A stretch of DNA of 64,000 bases, from positions 81,845,652 to 81,909,651 of the forward strand of contig CM065299.1 in the NCBI GenBank assembly GCA_032871835.1. Direction: 5' to 3'. Both the position numbers and the translations under genes were made by a program. Numbering within the stretch: the stretch's first letter is position 1; every line of letters begins with the position of its first letter. The notes under the pieces are model-generated. The model did no database searches and was not told the DNA's origin. It saw only the letters and a program-made list of their open reading frames with translations. Shown here piece after piece: positions 34,188 through 45,959 of the stretch. The stretch is from Dipteronia dyeriana (Eukaryota; Streptophyta; Magnoliopsida; Sapindales; Sapindaceae).

Positions 34188-35612
34188 ATGGCATCCGATA
34201 GCGAAGTTTCTGCTAGAGTGGAAGAGCAAGGGTGTGGAAGTGATGAGCAATGTTCCCACGCCAAGCTGAGTAAGTCCAAGGGTCCATCCACGGATGCTTT
34301 GGAAAATATGATAGTTAGCTTGGAGGAAGCCGTATCGGGGATGAAGTCTACCTTGATTGACGTTACTGACTGTCTTGATTGTGTGGAGGCAGACTATGGT
34401 GAAATCACTCAAGAAACCATGTCTACCATCCACGAGTTCTAAAAGAGCCTCAAAGAGGACCTCACACTTGAGTTCCGCAACATCCGCAGCTTTGTAGAAC
34501 AAGAGTTGCGGGGTATACGTGCGGAAGTAGCCGATGTTCGCACTGAATGGGCTACACATAAAACCAGCCCAACCGTTAGCTTTTCTGACACCTCTAGCAC
34601 AAGCACATTGAGTGCCATCCAAGTGCCCAAGCCAGCGACATACCATGGTACTCGCAATGCCACAGAGGTTGAAAACTTCCTTTTTGGTCTTAAACAATAT
34701 TTTGAGGCCAAGGGTGCTCGTGACGATGCTACCAAGATCGGAAACGTACCCACATTTCTTCGGGATGCCGCTCAGCTAAGGTGGAGACGTAAGCATGGCG
34801 ACATAGGCAAAGACATCAACCCCATCACTACATGGGAAGAGTTTAAGAAGGAACTCAAAAGGCAATTATGTCCCATAAATACGGAGAAAGAGGCATGTGG
34901 CTGTCTTCATCGACTAAAGCAGACGGGTAACATTAGGGACTACGTTAAAGAGTTCACTACCCTTTTTCTTGAAATCGAAGACATGTCCGAGAAAGTCCCT
35001 CTCTTCTACTTCATGGATGGCCTGAAGGATTGGGCAAGGGTGGAGCTAGAAAGGAGAAATGTGCAAGACCTAAACACCGCTATTGCCGAAGTCGAAGCAC
35101 TCACTGATTACTCCACCCAATCGAAAGAAAAGAAGGCCACCCAAGGCAAAAGTGGGAGAGATAGATCCGGGCAGAAGAACCAAGGCCGCAAGGATGAGGG
35201 ACAATGAAAGCCTTTCAACACGGACAGACGCAAGCCTAATGGAGGTAAGTTCGAAGCTTCTAAGCCTAAGTCTTCTTGTTTCATTTGTGATGGACCGCAT
35301 TGGGTGAAAAATTGCCCCAAGCGGAAAACCCTTAATGCCATAATGTCTCAACACGAAGAAAGCCAAGACGGAGGACATGAGACAGACATGGGGTCACTCA
35401 GACAGCTTTGTGCACTCAAGAGCAACAATGCCCCGTCAACCTCCACCAAGAAAGGACTCATGTTTGTAAATGCCTCAATCAATGGCAAATCTGTTCGTGC
35501 AATGCTAGATACAGGGGCAACTCATAACTTTGTCTCCATAGACGAGGCCAAGAAGCTAAGCCTCAATATCACCAGTGGAGGAGCACGATCAAGGTTGTCA
35601 ACTCACCGATAA
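34188..35612 (+). pseudogene. Gypsy2 gag and protease (broken)
   Basis: One frame from ATG 34188 runs to 35612 with two stops, TAA at 34440 and TGA at 35205-35207. The gag core includes TYHGTRNATEVENFLFGLKQ, TWEEFKKELKRQLCP and GNIRDYVKEFTTLFLEIEDM. A zinc knuckle, CFICDGPHWVKNC, lies at about 35277-35316, and the protease active site AMLDTGATHNFVS at about 35500-35540. After about 35578 the frame shifts and the protease continues in another frame (FFVVPMDDFQVVLGMEFFDQ). Function would be particle assembly and polyprotein cleavage; the breaks prevent it. Confidence 0.87.
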
Positions 35613-35692
35613 AACCAATCGTAGGCATTGCCAAGGCTATTCCAGTTGGCCTTGGAACATGGAGTGGAAAACTTAATTTCTTTGTCGTACCT

Positions 35693-38600
35693 ATGGATGA
35701 CTTCCAAGTGGTGTTAGGCATGGAGTTCTTCGATCAGGTGCATGTATTCCCCTTCCCAGTAGGGAACTCCCTAAACATCCTTGATGGGAGCAAGACTTGC
35801 ATGGTCCCAGCGGAACTCGTATCCAAGGCAGAGTCCAAGGTGTTGTCCGCCCTGCAGTTCAAGAGGGGATTGAAAAAGAATCCTAGCTTCCTAGTCACCC
35901 TCCGGGAGCTCAACGATATAGAAGACCAAATCACTTTCCCAGACCCAATGCCGACCGAGGTCTGAGACATTCTTAAAGAATACAAGGACGTCATGCCAAA
36001 AGAGCTTCCAAAAAAGCTCTCACCTAAGCGAGAGGTGGATCATCAGATTGAGTTGGAGCCCGGTGCCAAGCCTCCCGCCATGGCGCCTTATTGCATGGCA
36101 CCACCAAAATTGGAGGAGCTTCATAAGCAACTCTAAGACTTGCTCGACTCGGGCTACATTCGGACCTCCAAAGCCTTATATGGTGCTCCGGTCATATTTC
36201 AGAAAAAGAAAGATGGGATGCTCTGCATGTGCATCGACTAGCAGGCCTTGAACAAGATCACCATTAAGAACAAGTACCCGATACCTTTTATAGCCGATCT
36301 CTTTGACTAGCTAAACAAGGCGTGCTACTTCTCCAAGCTGGATCTTCGATCAGGGTACTATCAGGTGCGCATCGCGGTCGGAGATGAACCCAATACGGCA
36401 TGTGTGACAAGATATGATGCTTTCGAATTTCTAGTCATGCCATTTGGTCTCACCAATGCACCAGCGACGTTCTGCACTCTTATGAACAAACTCTTCCATC
36501 CTTTCCAAGATCGGTTCGTGGTAGTGTACTTGGACGACATTGTGGTGTATAGCCAGACACTCGAGGAGCATGTCCAACACCTCAAGCAATTCTTCCAAGT
36601 ACTTCGGGAGAACGATCTCTACGTCAAGTTGGAGAAGTGCTCATTCGGCCAACGAGAGGTGGAGTTCCTTGGCCACAGGATACGGGATGGGAAGCTTATG
36701 ATGGATGGTGCTAAGGTGAAAGCAGTGCAATAGTGGGAACCACCCACCAAAGTACTGAGATTGAGATCTTTTTTGGGGCTAGTCAATTATTATCGGCGGT
36801 TCATTCAGGGCTATTCAGCCAAAGCCGCCCCGTTGATAGACATGCTTAAGAAGGATAGGGCATGGCAATGGTCCGACAAGTGCCAGCTTACGTTTGAAGA
36901 GTTGAAGAAGGCCATCTTAAAAGAACCGGTACTTGTCCTCCCTGACCACACCAAGGCATTTGAGGTGCACAATGATGCCTCAGACTTTGCTATTAGAGGC
37001 GTCCTTATGCAGGAAGGTTGCCTTCGAAAGCCGCAAGTTGAGCGACACGGAGCGGCGATACACTGTCCAGGAAAAGGAGATGACTGCCATCATCCACTGC
37101 CTTAGAGTTTGGCGACACTACTTGCTTAGAGCCACCTATGTCATAATGACTGACAATGTTGCCACAAGCTACTTTCAGACACAGAAGAAGCTTAGCCCCA
37201 AGCAAGCACAATGGCAAGATTTTCTGGCGGAGTTTGACTACCGACTCGAGTACAAGCCATGCAAGGCCAATGTTGTGATCGATGCCCTCAGTCGGAAAGC
37301 AGAGCTTGCTTTATTGAGTGCGAGTCAACAGTGAAGCACTCTAATCACCCGCATCAAGGAAGGTCTACAACAAGATCCTCTAGCTAAGAACCTGATCAAG
37401 CTAGCCAATGAAGGGAAGACAAGACGGTTTTAGCTAGACGACGGAGTCTTCCTCACCACCGGAGATCGAGTGTACGTGCCTAAGTGGGGGAACTTACGGA
37501 AGAAAATCATTAAGGAATGCTATGATTTCAAATGGGCTGGTCACCCAGGAATGACACGTACCTTAGCGCTCCTCCAAAACTCCTATTATTGGCCTCAGAT
37601 GCGGGATGATGCCGACACTTATGTACGGACTTGCTTGGTTTGCCAACAAGACAAAGTCGAACAACAACATCCAGTAGGGTTACTTGAACCCCTACCTATA
37701 GCTGGTAGGCCATGGGAGAGCGTCTCTATGGACTTTATTCCGCACTCCTGAAATCCGAAAGGTGTGGGAGCATCATGGTGGTAATCGATCGGTTCAGTAA
37801 GTATGCCACCTTCATACCTGCCTCTAGGGATTGTATAGCCGAGGAAGCTGTCCGCCTCTTCCTCAAACATGTTGTGAAGCCATGGGGAGTTCTGCAGACT
37901 ATAGTAAGTGATCGTGACCCACGATTCACTAGGAGGTTCTGAACGGAGCTCTTCAAGATGTTGAGGACAGATCTAAACTTCTCAACTAGCTTCCATCCTC
38001 AAAGTGATGGGCAGAAAAAGCACTTCAATGGGCTATTAAAGCTATACTTGAGGCACTACGTAAGCGCTCATCAACAAGATTGGGCCAAGTTGCTTCATGT
38101 TGCCCAGTTCTCTTTCAACCTTCAAAAGAGTGAGGCAACCGGTAAGAGCCCATTCGAGATAGTCATGGGGAAACAACCAATGATTCCCCAAGCCATTGCC
38201 TCAACCTATAGAGGAAAGAGCCTCGCGGCTTACAAGCTCGCTAGAGAGTGGCACGAAGAAGACGATATCACACGAGCATGCTTAGACAAAGCCGTCCGAA
38301 AAATGAAGAAATGAGCGGATATAAGGAAACGACACTTGGAGTTTAATGAAGAGGACTTGGTGCTTATCAAACTGCTACCTCAACAGTTCAAGTCACTACG
38401 CCGAGTGCACAAGGGGTTGGTGAGAAAATATGAAGGCCTATTTCCTATCATCAAACGAGTGGGCAAGGTCTCCTACCAAGTCCAACTCCCACCAAGACTC
38501 AAAATCCATCCGGTCTTCCATGTAAGTTTCCTTAAGCCATATCATGCAGATACGGAAGACCTAAGCAGAGGGGAGTCTAAACGGGTGCCAACTGCCGTAG

Positions 38601-38809
38601 TCACCGTATTTGATAAATACGTGGAGTGCATACTGACGGACCGGGTGATTCAGAGAAGAGGCGTTCCAAATTACACAGAGTACTTTGTGAAATGGAAAAA
38701 CCTCCCCGATAGCGAAACGAGTTGGGAACGAGGGGATACACTTTGGCAATTCACCGAGCAAATCCAACGATACAATGATGAAGGCGTGACGGGGATGTCG
38801 CGAGCTTAA
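35693..38809 (+). pseudogene. Gypsy2 pol: RT, RNase H, integrase, chromodomain (broken)
   Basis: RT motifs are LDLRSGYYQVRIA and VVYLDDIVVYS (YLDD at 36527-36538). RNase H holds [20 protein letters not shown], then after a frameshift VIMTDNVATSYF. Integrase has HPGMTRTLALLQNSYYWP, CLVCQQDK, SMDFIP, VSDRDPRFT and SFHPQSDGQ. The C-terminal chromodomain (about 38640-38780) reads VPNYTEYFVKWKNLPDSETS, with the aromatic and acidic positions typical of the fold, and is intact. Stops occur at 35963, 36134, 36239, 36308, 36731, 37332 and others, with frame changes near 37015 and 37750. The chromodomain would direct insertion to marked chromatin. Confidence 0.87.
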
Positions 38810-38820
38810 GTGGAGGAAGA
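38808..38820 (+). other. Gypsy2 polypurine tract
   Basis: AAGTGGAGGAAGA abuts the TG of the 3' LTR at 38821. Confidence 0.75.
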
Positions 38821-39308
38821 TGTCACGGCCCACCCAATTTTGATCCAAGGAGCCCAAACAAAGCCCAATCTTAGGCACAAGCCCTTGGAAGATTCTAGAG
38901 TCTTCTCCACTCATCTAGCAAGGCCATCATTGGAAGACTTTAGTAACATTCTAGAACTCTCTCTTGTAAATATCTATGATTGTGAATACTTGTAAAGAAA
39001 CCTAGATACATGTAGAACATTCTGGAGACTCAATCTCCTAGAGTAGTCTAGAACATTCATTGAGGAGGTGAACCACTATAAATAAGTAGCCCCTCTCATT
39101 TGTAAGGTAACCAAGCCAAGAATACTCAAAGCATTGTAAATCTTTCTCATAGCAATACACTTTGCCTTATTTTCCTACAAAACTCTTCTAGTTCTTCTCT
39201 AGTCTCTTTAACCTTTGAGAGTGATCAAGTAAGGCTTACTTAGCAATCTCGCCCAGAAATTGTCTAAGTGCCACACGGGTTAGCTGAGTAAACTTTAACC
39301 CCGTGACA
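38821..39308 (+). repeat. Gypsy2 3' LTR
   Basis: 488 bp, same length as the 5' LTR, starts TGTCACGGCC and ends CCGTGACA. Confidence 0.92.
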
Positions 39309-39382
39309 CGGTGCTTTATATGTTTTTTTATGAGGATCAATGTGAGTGGTGGTTTTGTCATGAAATAGCCAAAAGGGGAGAT

Positions 39383-40991
39383 TGTAAAGTCTTCATTTAT
39401 TGATTGGCTCATTTCGTGAACAAACCATATTTCGGGGTTTGATGTAAGGGTAGCTTAGGCTCTCAAGACCTCAGGAGAAGAAGCACCAAAGGTAAAGTTC
39501 TAAGTGCTTGCTTGCTTTGAAAAGATAGTTGCACACACTCGCTAATTCATGCATGATTCTTATTTGTATATGTTGTGTGTTTATATTTGTGTGCATTCAT
39601 GTTTTAATAACTCTTCTTGATTGATTGCATCTTGGGATTAAAATCCCATGTCATGTTAGGCATTAGGAAGCATCCTCTTCACTTTATTACTTTCATACAA
39701 TGTGTGTTTGAGTGTGAAGAAAGTGGGATGTGCGCTACTGATGTTACGTCACTCGACCAGCGTCAACACTAGGGCATCTTGACAGTGGGGTGTCGTTGGT
39801 CATGTGCCACTTGACTAGCGCATCCTCACTAGCGCAACTTCCCAGTGGGTTGTCGCTAGTTATGAGCCACTGAGTTGTGCAGCTCTACCAGCGCCTATTG
39901 AAAATTTAGGCAGTGCGTTGGTGGTATGCTACTCTACCAACGCCACTCACCAGCGCACATAGCGGAAGCTGAAGCGTTTTTTTCAAAACGACCTCACTTT
40001 GGTTAGGACTTATATATATATATCTTTGTATTCAGGTCGTCCGAGATATCCAAATATCACATCTTTTCCTTAGAACATATTTCAAAAGGAAAAATCTTAC
40101 AAGAACTCACCTTTATACACTCAAAGTATCTCTTTGTGCATAAAAACATCATCTTGCATCATCAATGGTCATATATAGTGCATCCATGTATGGTTTTGCA
40201 TCATCACATCTTGTTTGGTAAGTTTCTCACTATCTTTACATAAGTTAAGTGGTTTTCTTACCAAACCATCTCTTTTATCATCTGTATGCTCTTAGAATAT
40301 ATTCTAGATACAAATAGAGATTGTTTGTGATCAAATGATTGAGTGTTGTATTGTGATAGCTAGCATTTAGGTCATAGTTTTCTCTAGCTAATTAGGACTC
40401 ATTGATTGCATTTTGTGATTGCATTATAGTCATTGTCATGCTTAATGACAACTTGTGTTGATATAACTTTTTTGATAGCTTCATAGGATTGTTTGATCTA
40501 TGTTTAGCTAAGCTTTATGAACATGTCATTTAGCTCTTGATATCTAGGATTGTATTAATTGTCATTAATCATCCTAGATAAGCATCTAAGGTTCTCTGGC
40601 CTTGTTTGTTCTTTGAATATCATCATATATTCACATAGGCCATTTCATCTCTTCATGGAGAAGTAAGACTTGTGTTGCTTCTGGGATTAGGTAGCTTAAA
40701 TCGTGAGCAAATTGGACTATGTTGACTCATACCGGGATTAGGTAGTGGTGGTGGATTATAAACTGGGATTATGTTGTAATTCCTTTACCATTAGTGGATT
40801 CGAGGTTCAAGTGTGGCGCACTCAACAGCCTGTGGTTTTTTCCATCTGGAAGGTTTCCACGTAAAGATCAAGTGTTCATTTTAATTTTGTATTTTTTACA
40901 CTTGTTTTATTCTTGTGACTAGTTCCATTAACGAAAATTGGGTAAAATTTGATTAAATTATATTCACCCCCCTCTAGATTGATATTAAACA
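39383..40991 (+). repeat. Probable copia LTR, about 1.6 kb, without partner
   Basis: It begins TGTAAAGTC directly after the purine tract AAAAGGGGAGAT and ends near CACCCCCCTCTAG...TTAAACA, an end pattern seen in plant copia LTRs. No second copy exists in the window. The right border is placed where homology to the ULP gene of MULE2 resumes (about 41030), so it is only approximate. Confidence 0.55.
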
Positions 40992-41967
40992 CACCATAAT
41001 TTGTTTCAAGTGATCATTACTAAAACAAACATAAAATAGCAAATCGCCTAACGCACGTACCTCGTCCTCTAACTCCATGAAGTTGGCCTGAATCTGATGG
41101 AACCATCTAGCCTCAACTGGCTCCAGCACGTCTACATCACATCTGCATTAATTTCCCATTAGCTACACAATTATTTAATTTAACAGAAAAATATTGGCAT
41201 CTAAATAGATAAAATTTTACTTAATGTTCCCCGTTTATGCTCCTCTTGAAGGCTTGGTAATCCTTCAACTGGTCACCGTCCATTAGTCCGTGGGGATAAA
41301 AAAACGTGGTTCACAGCTTGGGGTATTACCCTCAACCTCTTCAGCTGGCAGGGATCTATGTACAGACTAAGCAACTGCCAACCTCGCTTGTATACGCTTG
41401 TCTCAATTTGAACTCCCTCATCTGGGGTGTGCTGCGATGAGGAGCTCTGTCCCCTCTGCGGCTGGATTGATGTAGGGGGTGGAGGGGGAAGAGAGAAGTG
41501 GCGCTCGATCGATGAGGGATATGGAGGGGACGACTGCCGCTCGATCGATGGGGGAGGTGGAAGGGACGGCTGCTGCTAGATCGATGGAAGGTTCGACATA
41601 ACTGATGTACGTGTAACAGGCCCTGTATCCCCGTTACATTGGTGAGCCTTACTCTTCAGAACTGCCCCTGGTATGTGGATCCTCCCGATGTCTACCAGTC
41701 ATGTCTGTCCCCCCGGTATACCCACATGTTCTGTCTCAGGGAGTAAAGTTTTGATCAGGACCAGGTGGACCATCCCGGTACGTATGTGTCCTAGAGCATT
41801 GAAGCCCCTCGATCAATGCGATCAACTCCCGGTGCTGTTGTTGTCGATCATCCTCACTCTTCCGGAGGGATTCACTCAACTCGTTGAACTGATGTTCCCA
41901 TGGAGCTTGAAATCATGTCAACATTGTTAGTACTAAAACAATCAACAGGTTGCGTTAATAAAAATAA

Positions 41968-42334
41968 GGGATAATTACCCCGGTGGCTATCAACTCTTGC
42001 CACCACTATCAAAATGGCAACCGGATGGGGGATTGGTTTCAAAATGGTCATTTTTGGTAAACAATGTTACACTAATGGTCATTCCATCCAATTCCATCTA
42101 TTTCCATCCAATTCCATCCAATAAGTGGTATTTTGGTAAATAAGGGGATATCATTTATTTATTTTAGATATTTTTTGGAAATCGATTTTTATTTTGTTTT
42201 TTTAAACAAATAATTATATTTAGTGTATGTATATACGTATAACATATATATCAAACATGTGTTTTTTTAAATAAATAATTATATTTAGTGTATGTATATA
42301 CGTATAACATATATATCAAACATGTATATGTATA

Positions 42335-42410
<76 letters not shown>

Positions 42411-42876
42411 CTTTTTTGAGAAGATTAAGGCTACAAATTTTAAAAATTCTAAAAATTATATTTGAAAAAAGTTGAAAAGAAACATATATATATAATTTTT
42501 TTCCTTTTTTTTAGAAGATTAAAATTCTAAAAAGTGTATTTGAGATAAGTTGAAAAGAAATATATATATATATATATATAAAAAAAAAAAAAATTGGGAT
42601 ATGTTATACGTATATACACACATTAAATATAATTATTTGTTTCAAAAATAAAAAAAAAATGATTTAAAAAAAATATCTAAAATAAATTAATGATATCCCC
42701 TTATTTACCAAAATACCACTTATTGGATGGAATTAGATGGAAATGTATGGAATTCGATGGAATGATCATTAGTGTAACATTGTTTACCAAAAATGGCCAT
42801 TTTGAAACCAATTCCCCATCCAGTGACCATTTTGATAGTGGTGGCAATAGTTGATGGCCATCGGGGTAATTATCCC
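41968..42876. mobile_element. 909 bp foldback MITE with 9 bp target duplication (Mutator-like)
   Basis: Ends are GGGATAATTACCCCGGTGG and its near inverse complement. The inverted arms align for roughly 300 bp each (about 41968-42290 and 42560-42876) and meet in a TG/TA-rich centre. Perfect direct repeats TAAAAATAA flank it at 41959-41967 and 42877-42885; a 9 bp duplication is characteristic of Mutator-like elements. MULE2 lacks the insert at the corresponding site (near 58065). No coding capacity is present. Confidence 0.9.
42330..42412. repeat. TG/TA microsatellite in the MITE centre
   Basis: A short (TG)n is followed by long (TA)n runs; a further TA run is at 42560-42580. They form the loop between the inverted arms. 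Confidence 0.85.
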
Positions 42877-44271
42877 TAAAAATAAAACCATCATCTCAAC
42901 TTACCTCCCATCACGTCCAACGCCGGTACGGGGAATCCCTTCTAGATGTAGCAGGTTCGGGGGTGGTAAACCGAACTCGCCTATGCCTCACTCGCCGAGG
43001 ATCCAGCTCACATCCCTCACTGTCCATGGCCATGAAACTCGCACCCTCTAGGTCATAAGCCTCCGTCTCACTGGCCCTCCGACCCCATCCTCCAGGTCGG
43101 AACCCTCTATCCCACTGCCCCCGTCAGTGGTAGAGTGATCATGGACCGAAGCCAGAATCCGCAGCCTGTCCTCCGTTACATACAGGTCCCCCCCTCGTTT
43201 AGCTCTGTAAAGTACGATGCCTCCGTCTCAGCTGCTGTGGGCACGATTTTCATCCTCGCAAACATCTGAAAACTTAGTTAGGATAATGTCATTGTATACT
43301 TAGTAGTAACTAATATAAAGATTAACAAATTAAAAAAATACCCTAGCACTGAAAATCTTCGTCAGTTTCTTCCATCTCGGTTGTTTGGTCAACTCTCACT
43401 TCAAAATACGGGAAAAAAGGTTTGTATCTCTCCAGACGCCGAATTGGATGCCCAGATCAGGGTTCACCTCGAAAGCAAATATCTGCATCAAAGGTAAGTA
43501 CGATAAGAATCCATAAAATTTAGGACACGGAAAAAAAGTACATGTTGTTATTCAGAGTTCTTACAAATAAGACATGAGATAGACCGTAAATATTCTACGT
43601 CTCCACCATATATACATCAGCGTCTTGTAACTGCCGACGTCCTTTACGTCACCAGGGTAGCACATGCTTGAATGAACATATAGAATGCCTATACGCATGG
43701 GCACCCAACGAGAACGCATCGAAGGCAACGAGGTCCTCCACTAACTGAAACTGCCAAACTGGAATCTTAAATCTCCCGTCTTACCCCACAAGTATCTAGT
43801 TCAACATATAGATAAGGCAGAGCTTCACAACATCGTACGCCTGTTGAAACTTTCCGAGGGTGAGAAAAACCCTCAACTCCTCAAACGATACCTTATCGGC
43901 TCCAGAAAAGAAATCCTGATGTATGTCATTCTCCACTGCTGCATACAGGCTCGTGTCCGGTACGACTCCAAAACGTAATCCGGTGATGAGGCAAAATTTC
44001 ACCTTAAAAAAACCTCACCAAATGGTTCCCTAACAGGTCCGCATCTCATCTGTTGGCCTGTTGTGGTACAACTCCCGCAACAGCAGCCGATGAATAATAA
44101 CACCCGAAAACTTGATCCGCCGGTGCGTCGACACGAAATGCCCAAAACAGGACGCCATGAACCGACGTCGGTCCTCAACAGTAAAATCTTCGAGGACCTG
44201 GTTCAGTGCGTTGTCTATACGGTCGATGGCGTCAAAATGGTTGTGTCGAGTCCGTTTCTCCTCGTACCAAT

Positions 44272-45958
44272 TATTGGAACCTCATTCACAGGTAACACAG
44301 CGGAAATGGGTTTTAAAATTTTTATGTACCGATCGTAAACAATCTGGAACCAGTGAACTTGAGATCGTAATTATTTTCAAAACTAATACATATAAAATTA
44401 TTACAATAATAAAATATACGTATATACTGGAAATTGAAATCGATATAATCAGAAGAATAAAATCTCGAACCTTACCAACGTTTGAAGGCTCCTTCACTTT
44501 ATGATATGCTCCTGTTTGAACAACTCGATCTTCCTCGCTATCTCTCGGGACTGGTAACTTCGTATAGGTGTGTCACGATACTAAGAAACTTAGGAGGATG
44601 TTAAAGAGAGAAGAAAAAAAAAACTCTTTCTTTTGATATCAGTATACACCACTTACACATTTTTCTCTTTATTGGTGTGTTGATCTTACGCACACACATG
44701 CACTTATAAAAAACAATCGATTGATGGGTGTATTGGTTAGCACAAATATATCAAATATATTTTCTTAACCAAAATCTCTTCAATTGTTTCTCGCACCCAC
44801 TTTTCTCAATAAGCAAGTCAACTAATTCGTTGATTTAAAAAAAAAATCACGAACTGATACGCATGCAATTTGTATCATATACAATTTTTTTTTTGTTGCA
44901 TCACATTTTTATATCGAATGTAATATGTTGTTGTTATTCGGTTTTTTCAACAAAAAAAAAACTGATCACAATTTTTTTAAAAAGCAAACTATTTTTAAAA
45001 ATATATCACATATCTTTTATTTGATTTTATTTGAATTCAAACTGTTTAAATTCAAAAATCAAATATTAATTTAATAAAATAAAATAATCACATTATCTTA
45101 TTTTATTCAAAAACAAATATCAACATACACCCTCCATTTAATGATTAATAACATAATTTAATAATCTTATTATTTAATTTATTTAATCACCATTATTCAT
45201 TAATTAAATAATCTCATTATTTAATTAATTCCCGAGTAAATACGTGTCACTTTCGTAACACAATTAATTGGACAATCCAATTAATTAACCGTGACCCTTG
45301 ATACCTAAATCGATTGGGCTAGCAAGGGAACCTAGTTGACCCACAGTATTTTGAGCTCCAATAATCATCGGAATCAATAATTAAACTCTTTAATTAATAT
45401 TCCTTGATTATTAACTCTGGTGTTATTCCACTAAAACCCTGAAGCTGCACTCTCTCAACTGCAGACGCTTTTACACAGACCGATACAACTCGGTGTCCAT
45501 CGATATAACTATTACATATGGTGTGATCCTCTACAGTAGTTCATAATTAGAGCCGGGTCATAATGTTCGTTATACCCCTATAATTACATATATCCTTTAA
45601 GTACCATTGATTCTCTAATGAACAATAAATCTTATTTCCTCACGGAATTAGGAGAGCACTCATATTGTCCAAGCCCCGAATCAACCGTTAAGAGAACTAC
45701 CATCTACTTCTCACAAGAAAGAGTGGATTCCACTATTGTGTACAAACCTTCACAGCCATAAGCCAAATCGCAATCCTAACATACGGAGTATATTGATCAG
45801 GAAATGCATCTGACCTGACCCATGGTATATCAAAGACCACGATCTAACCTGAAAGAGTCGATAAGACACTCAGGATTCAGATCACCCACATATAGCCATC
45901 ATTAGTTGATATATATGAATCTCATCGGTAAACGGATCTTGGTGAGAGATTCATATAT
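44272..45958 (-). repeat. Copia2 3' LTR (left), about 360 bp shorter
   Basis: It matches 48667 to about 50360. The remaining roughly 360 bp that begin the LTR on the element's strand are absent; the protease sequence joins directly here at ATCAAG. Confidence 0.87.
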
Positions 45959-45959
45959 A

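Larger units (their letters stand above)
33653..39308 (+). mobile_element. Gypsy2: chromodomain Ty3/gypsy retrotransposon, decayed
   Basis: Two 488 bp LTRs (33653-34140, 38821-39308) start TGTCACGGCC and end TGACA. A Met-tRNA primer site follows the first and a purine tract precedes the second. One gag-pol in the order gag, CCHC knuckle, protease, RT, RNase H, integrase, chromodomain identifies a chromovirus. By eye the LTRs differ at roughly 20-25 sites (about 5%). The flanks CTGAT and CGGTG do not match, so no target duplication is visible. Several stops and at least three frame changes make it inactive. Confidence 0.9.
31820..40991 (+). mobile_element. Copia-like element, 3' part only, with Gypsy2 nested inside
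   Basis: The stretch 31820-33652 plus 39309-39382 is non-coding and rich in AAAAGGGGGAGTA-type pieces, as found upstream of the 3' LTR of SIRE-like copia elements. It ends in a purine tract (AAAAGGGGAG) and is followed by a TG...CA LTR-like sequence at 39383-40991. No gag, pol or 5' LTR is seen; the left end directly joins copy B of the NDX promoter. Family assignment rests on layout only. Confidence 0.5.
41046..44271 (-). pseudogene. MULE1 DUF1985 / ULP1-like gene, middle part
   Basis: Reading leftward on the minus strand from 44265: DUF1985 (about 44265-43800) with RRRFMASCFGHFVSTHRRIK, then CLITGLRFGVVPDTSLYAAV and AYDVVKLCLIYMLN; an exon near 43480-43340 with KWELTKQPRWKKLTKIF-like sequence; an exon from about 43270 with PTAAETEASYFTELNEGGDL; and exons near 41330-41225 (DYQAFKRSINGEH) and 41145-41046 (DVDVLEPVEARWF). 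All are collinear with MULE2 59475-57000. Stops, such as after EMRTC near 44010, break it. The intron region carries the MITE. DUF1985 is a domain of unknown function found with ULP1 proteases in plant MULEs. Confidence 0.75.

Noticed and set aside
34439..34753. Minus-strand frame of 104 codons
   Set aside because: Shadow of the Gypsy2 gag frame.
44112..44504. Plus-strand frame of 130 codons crossing the Copia2 border
   Set aside because: It joins antisense DUF1985 to LTR sequence and has no family support.
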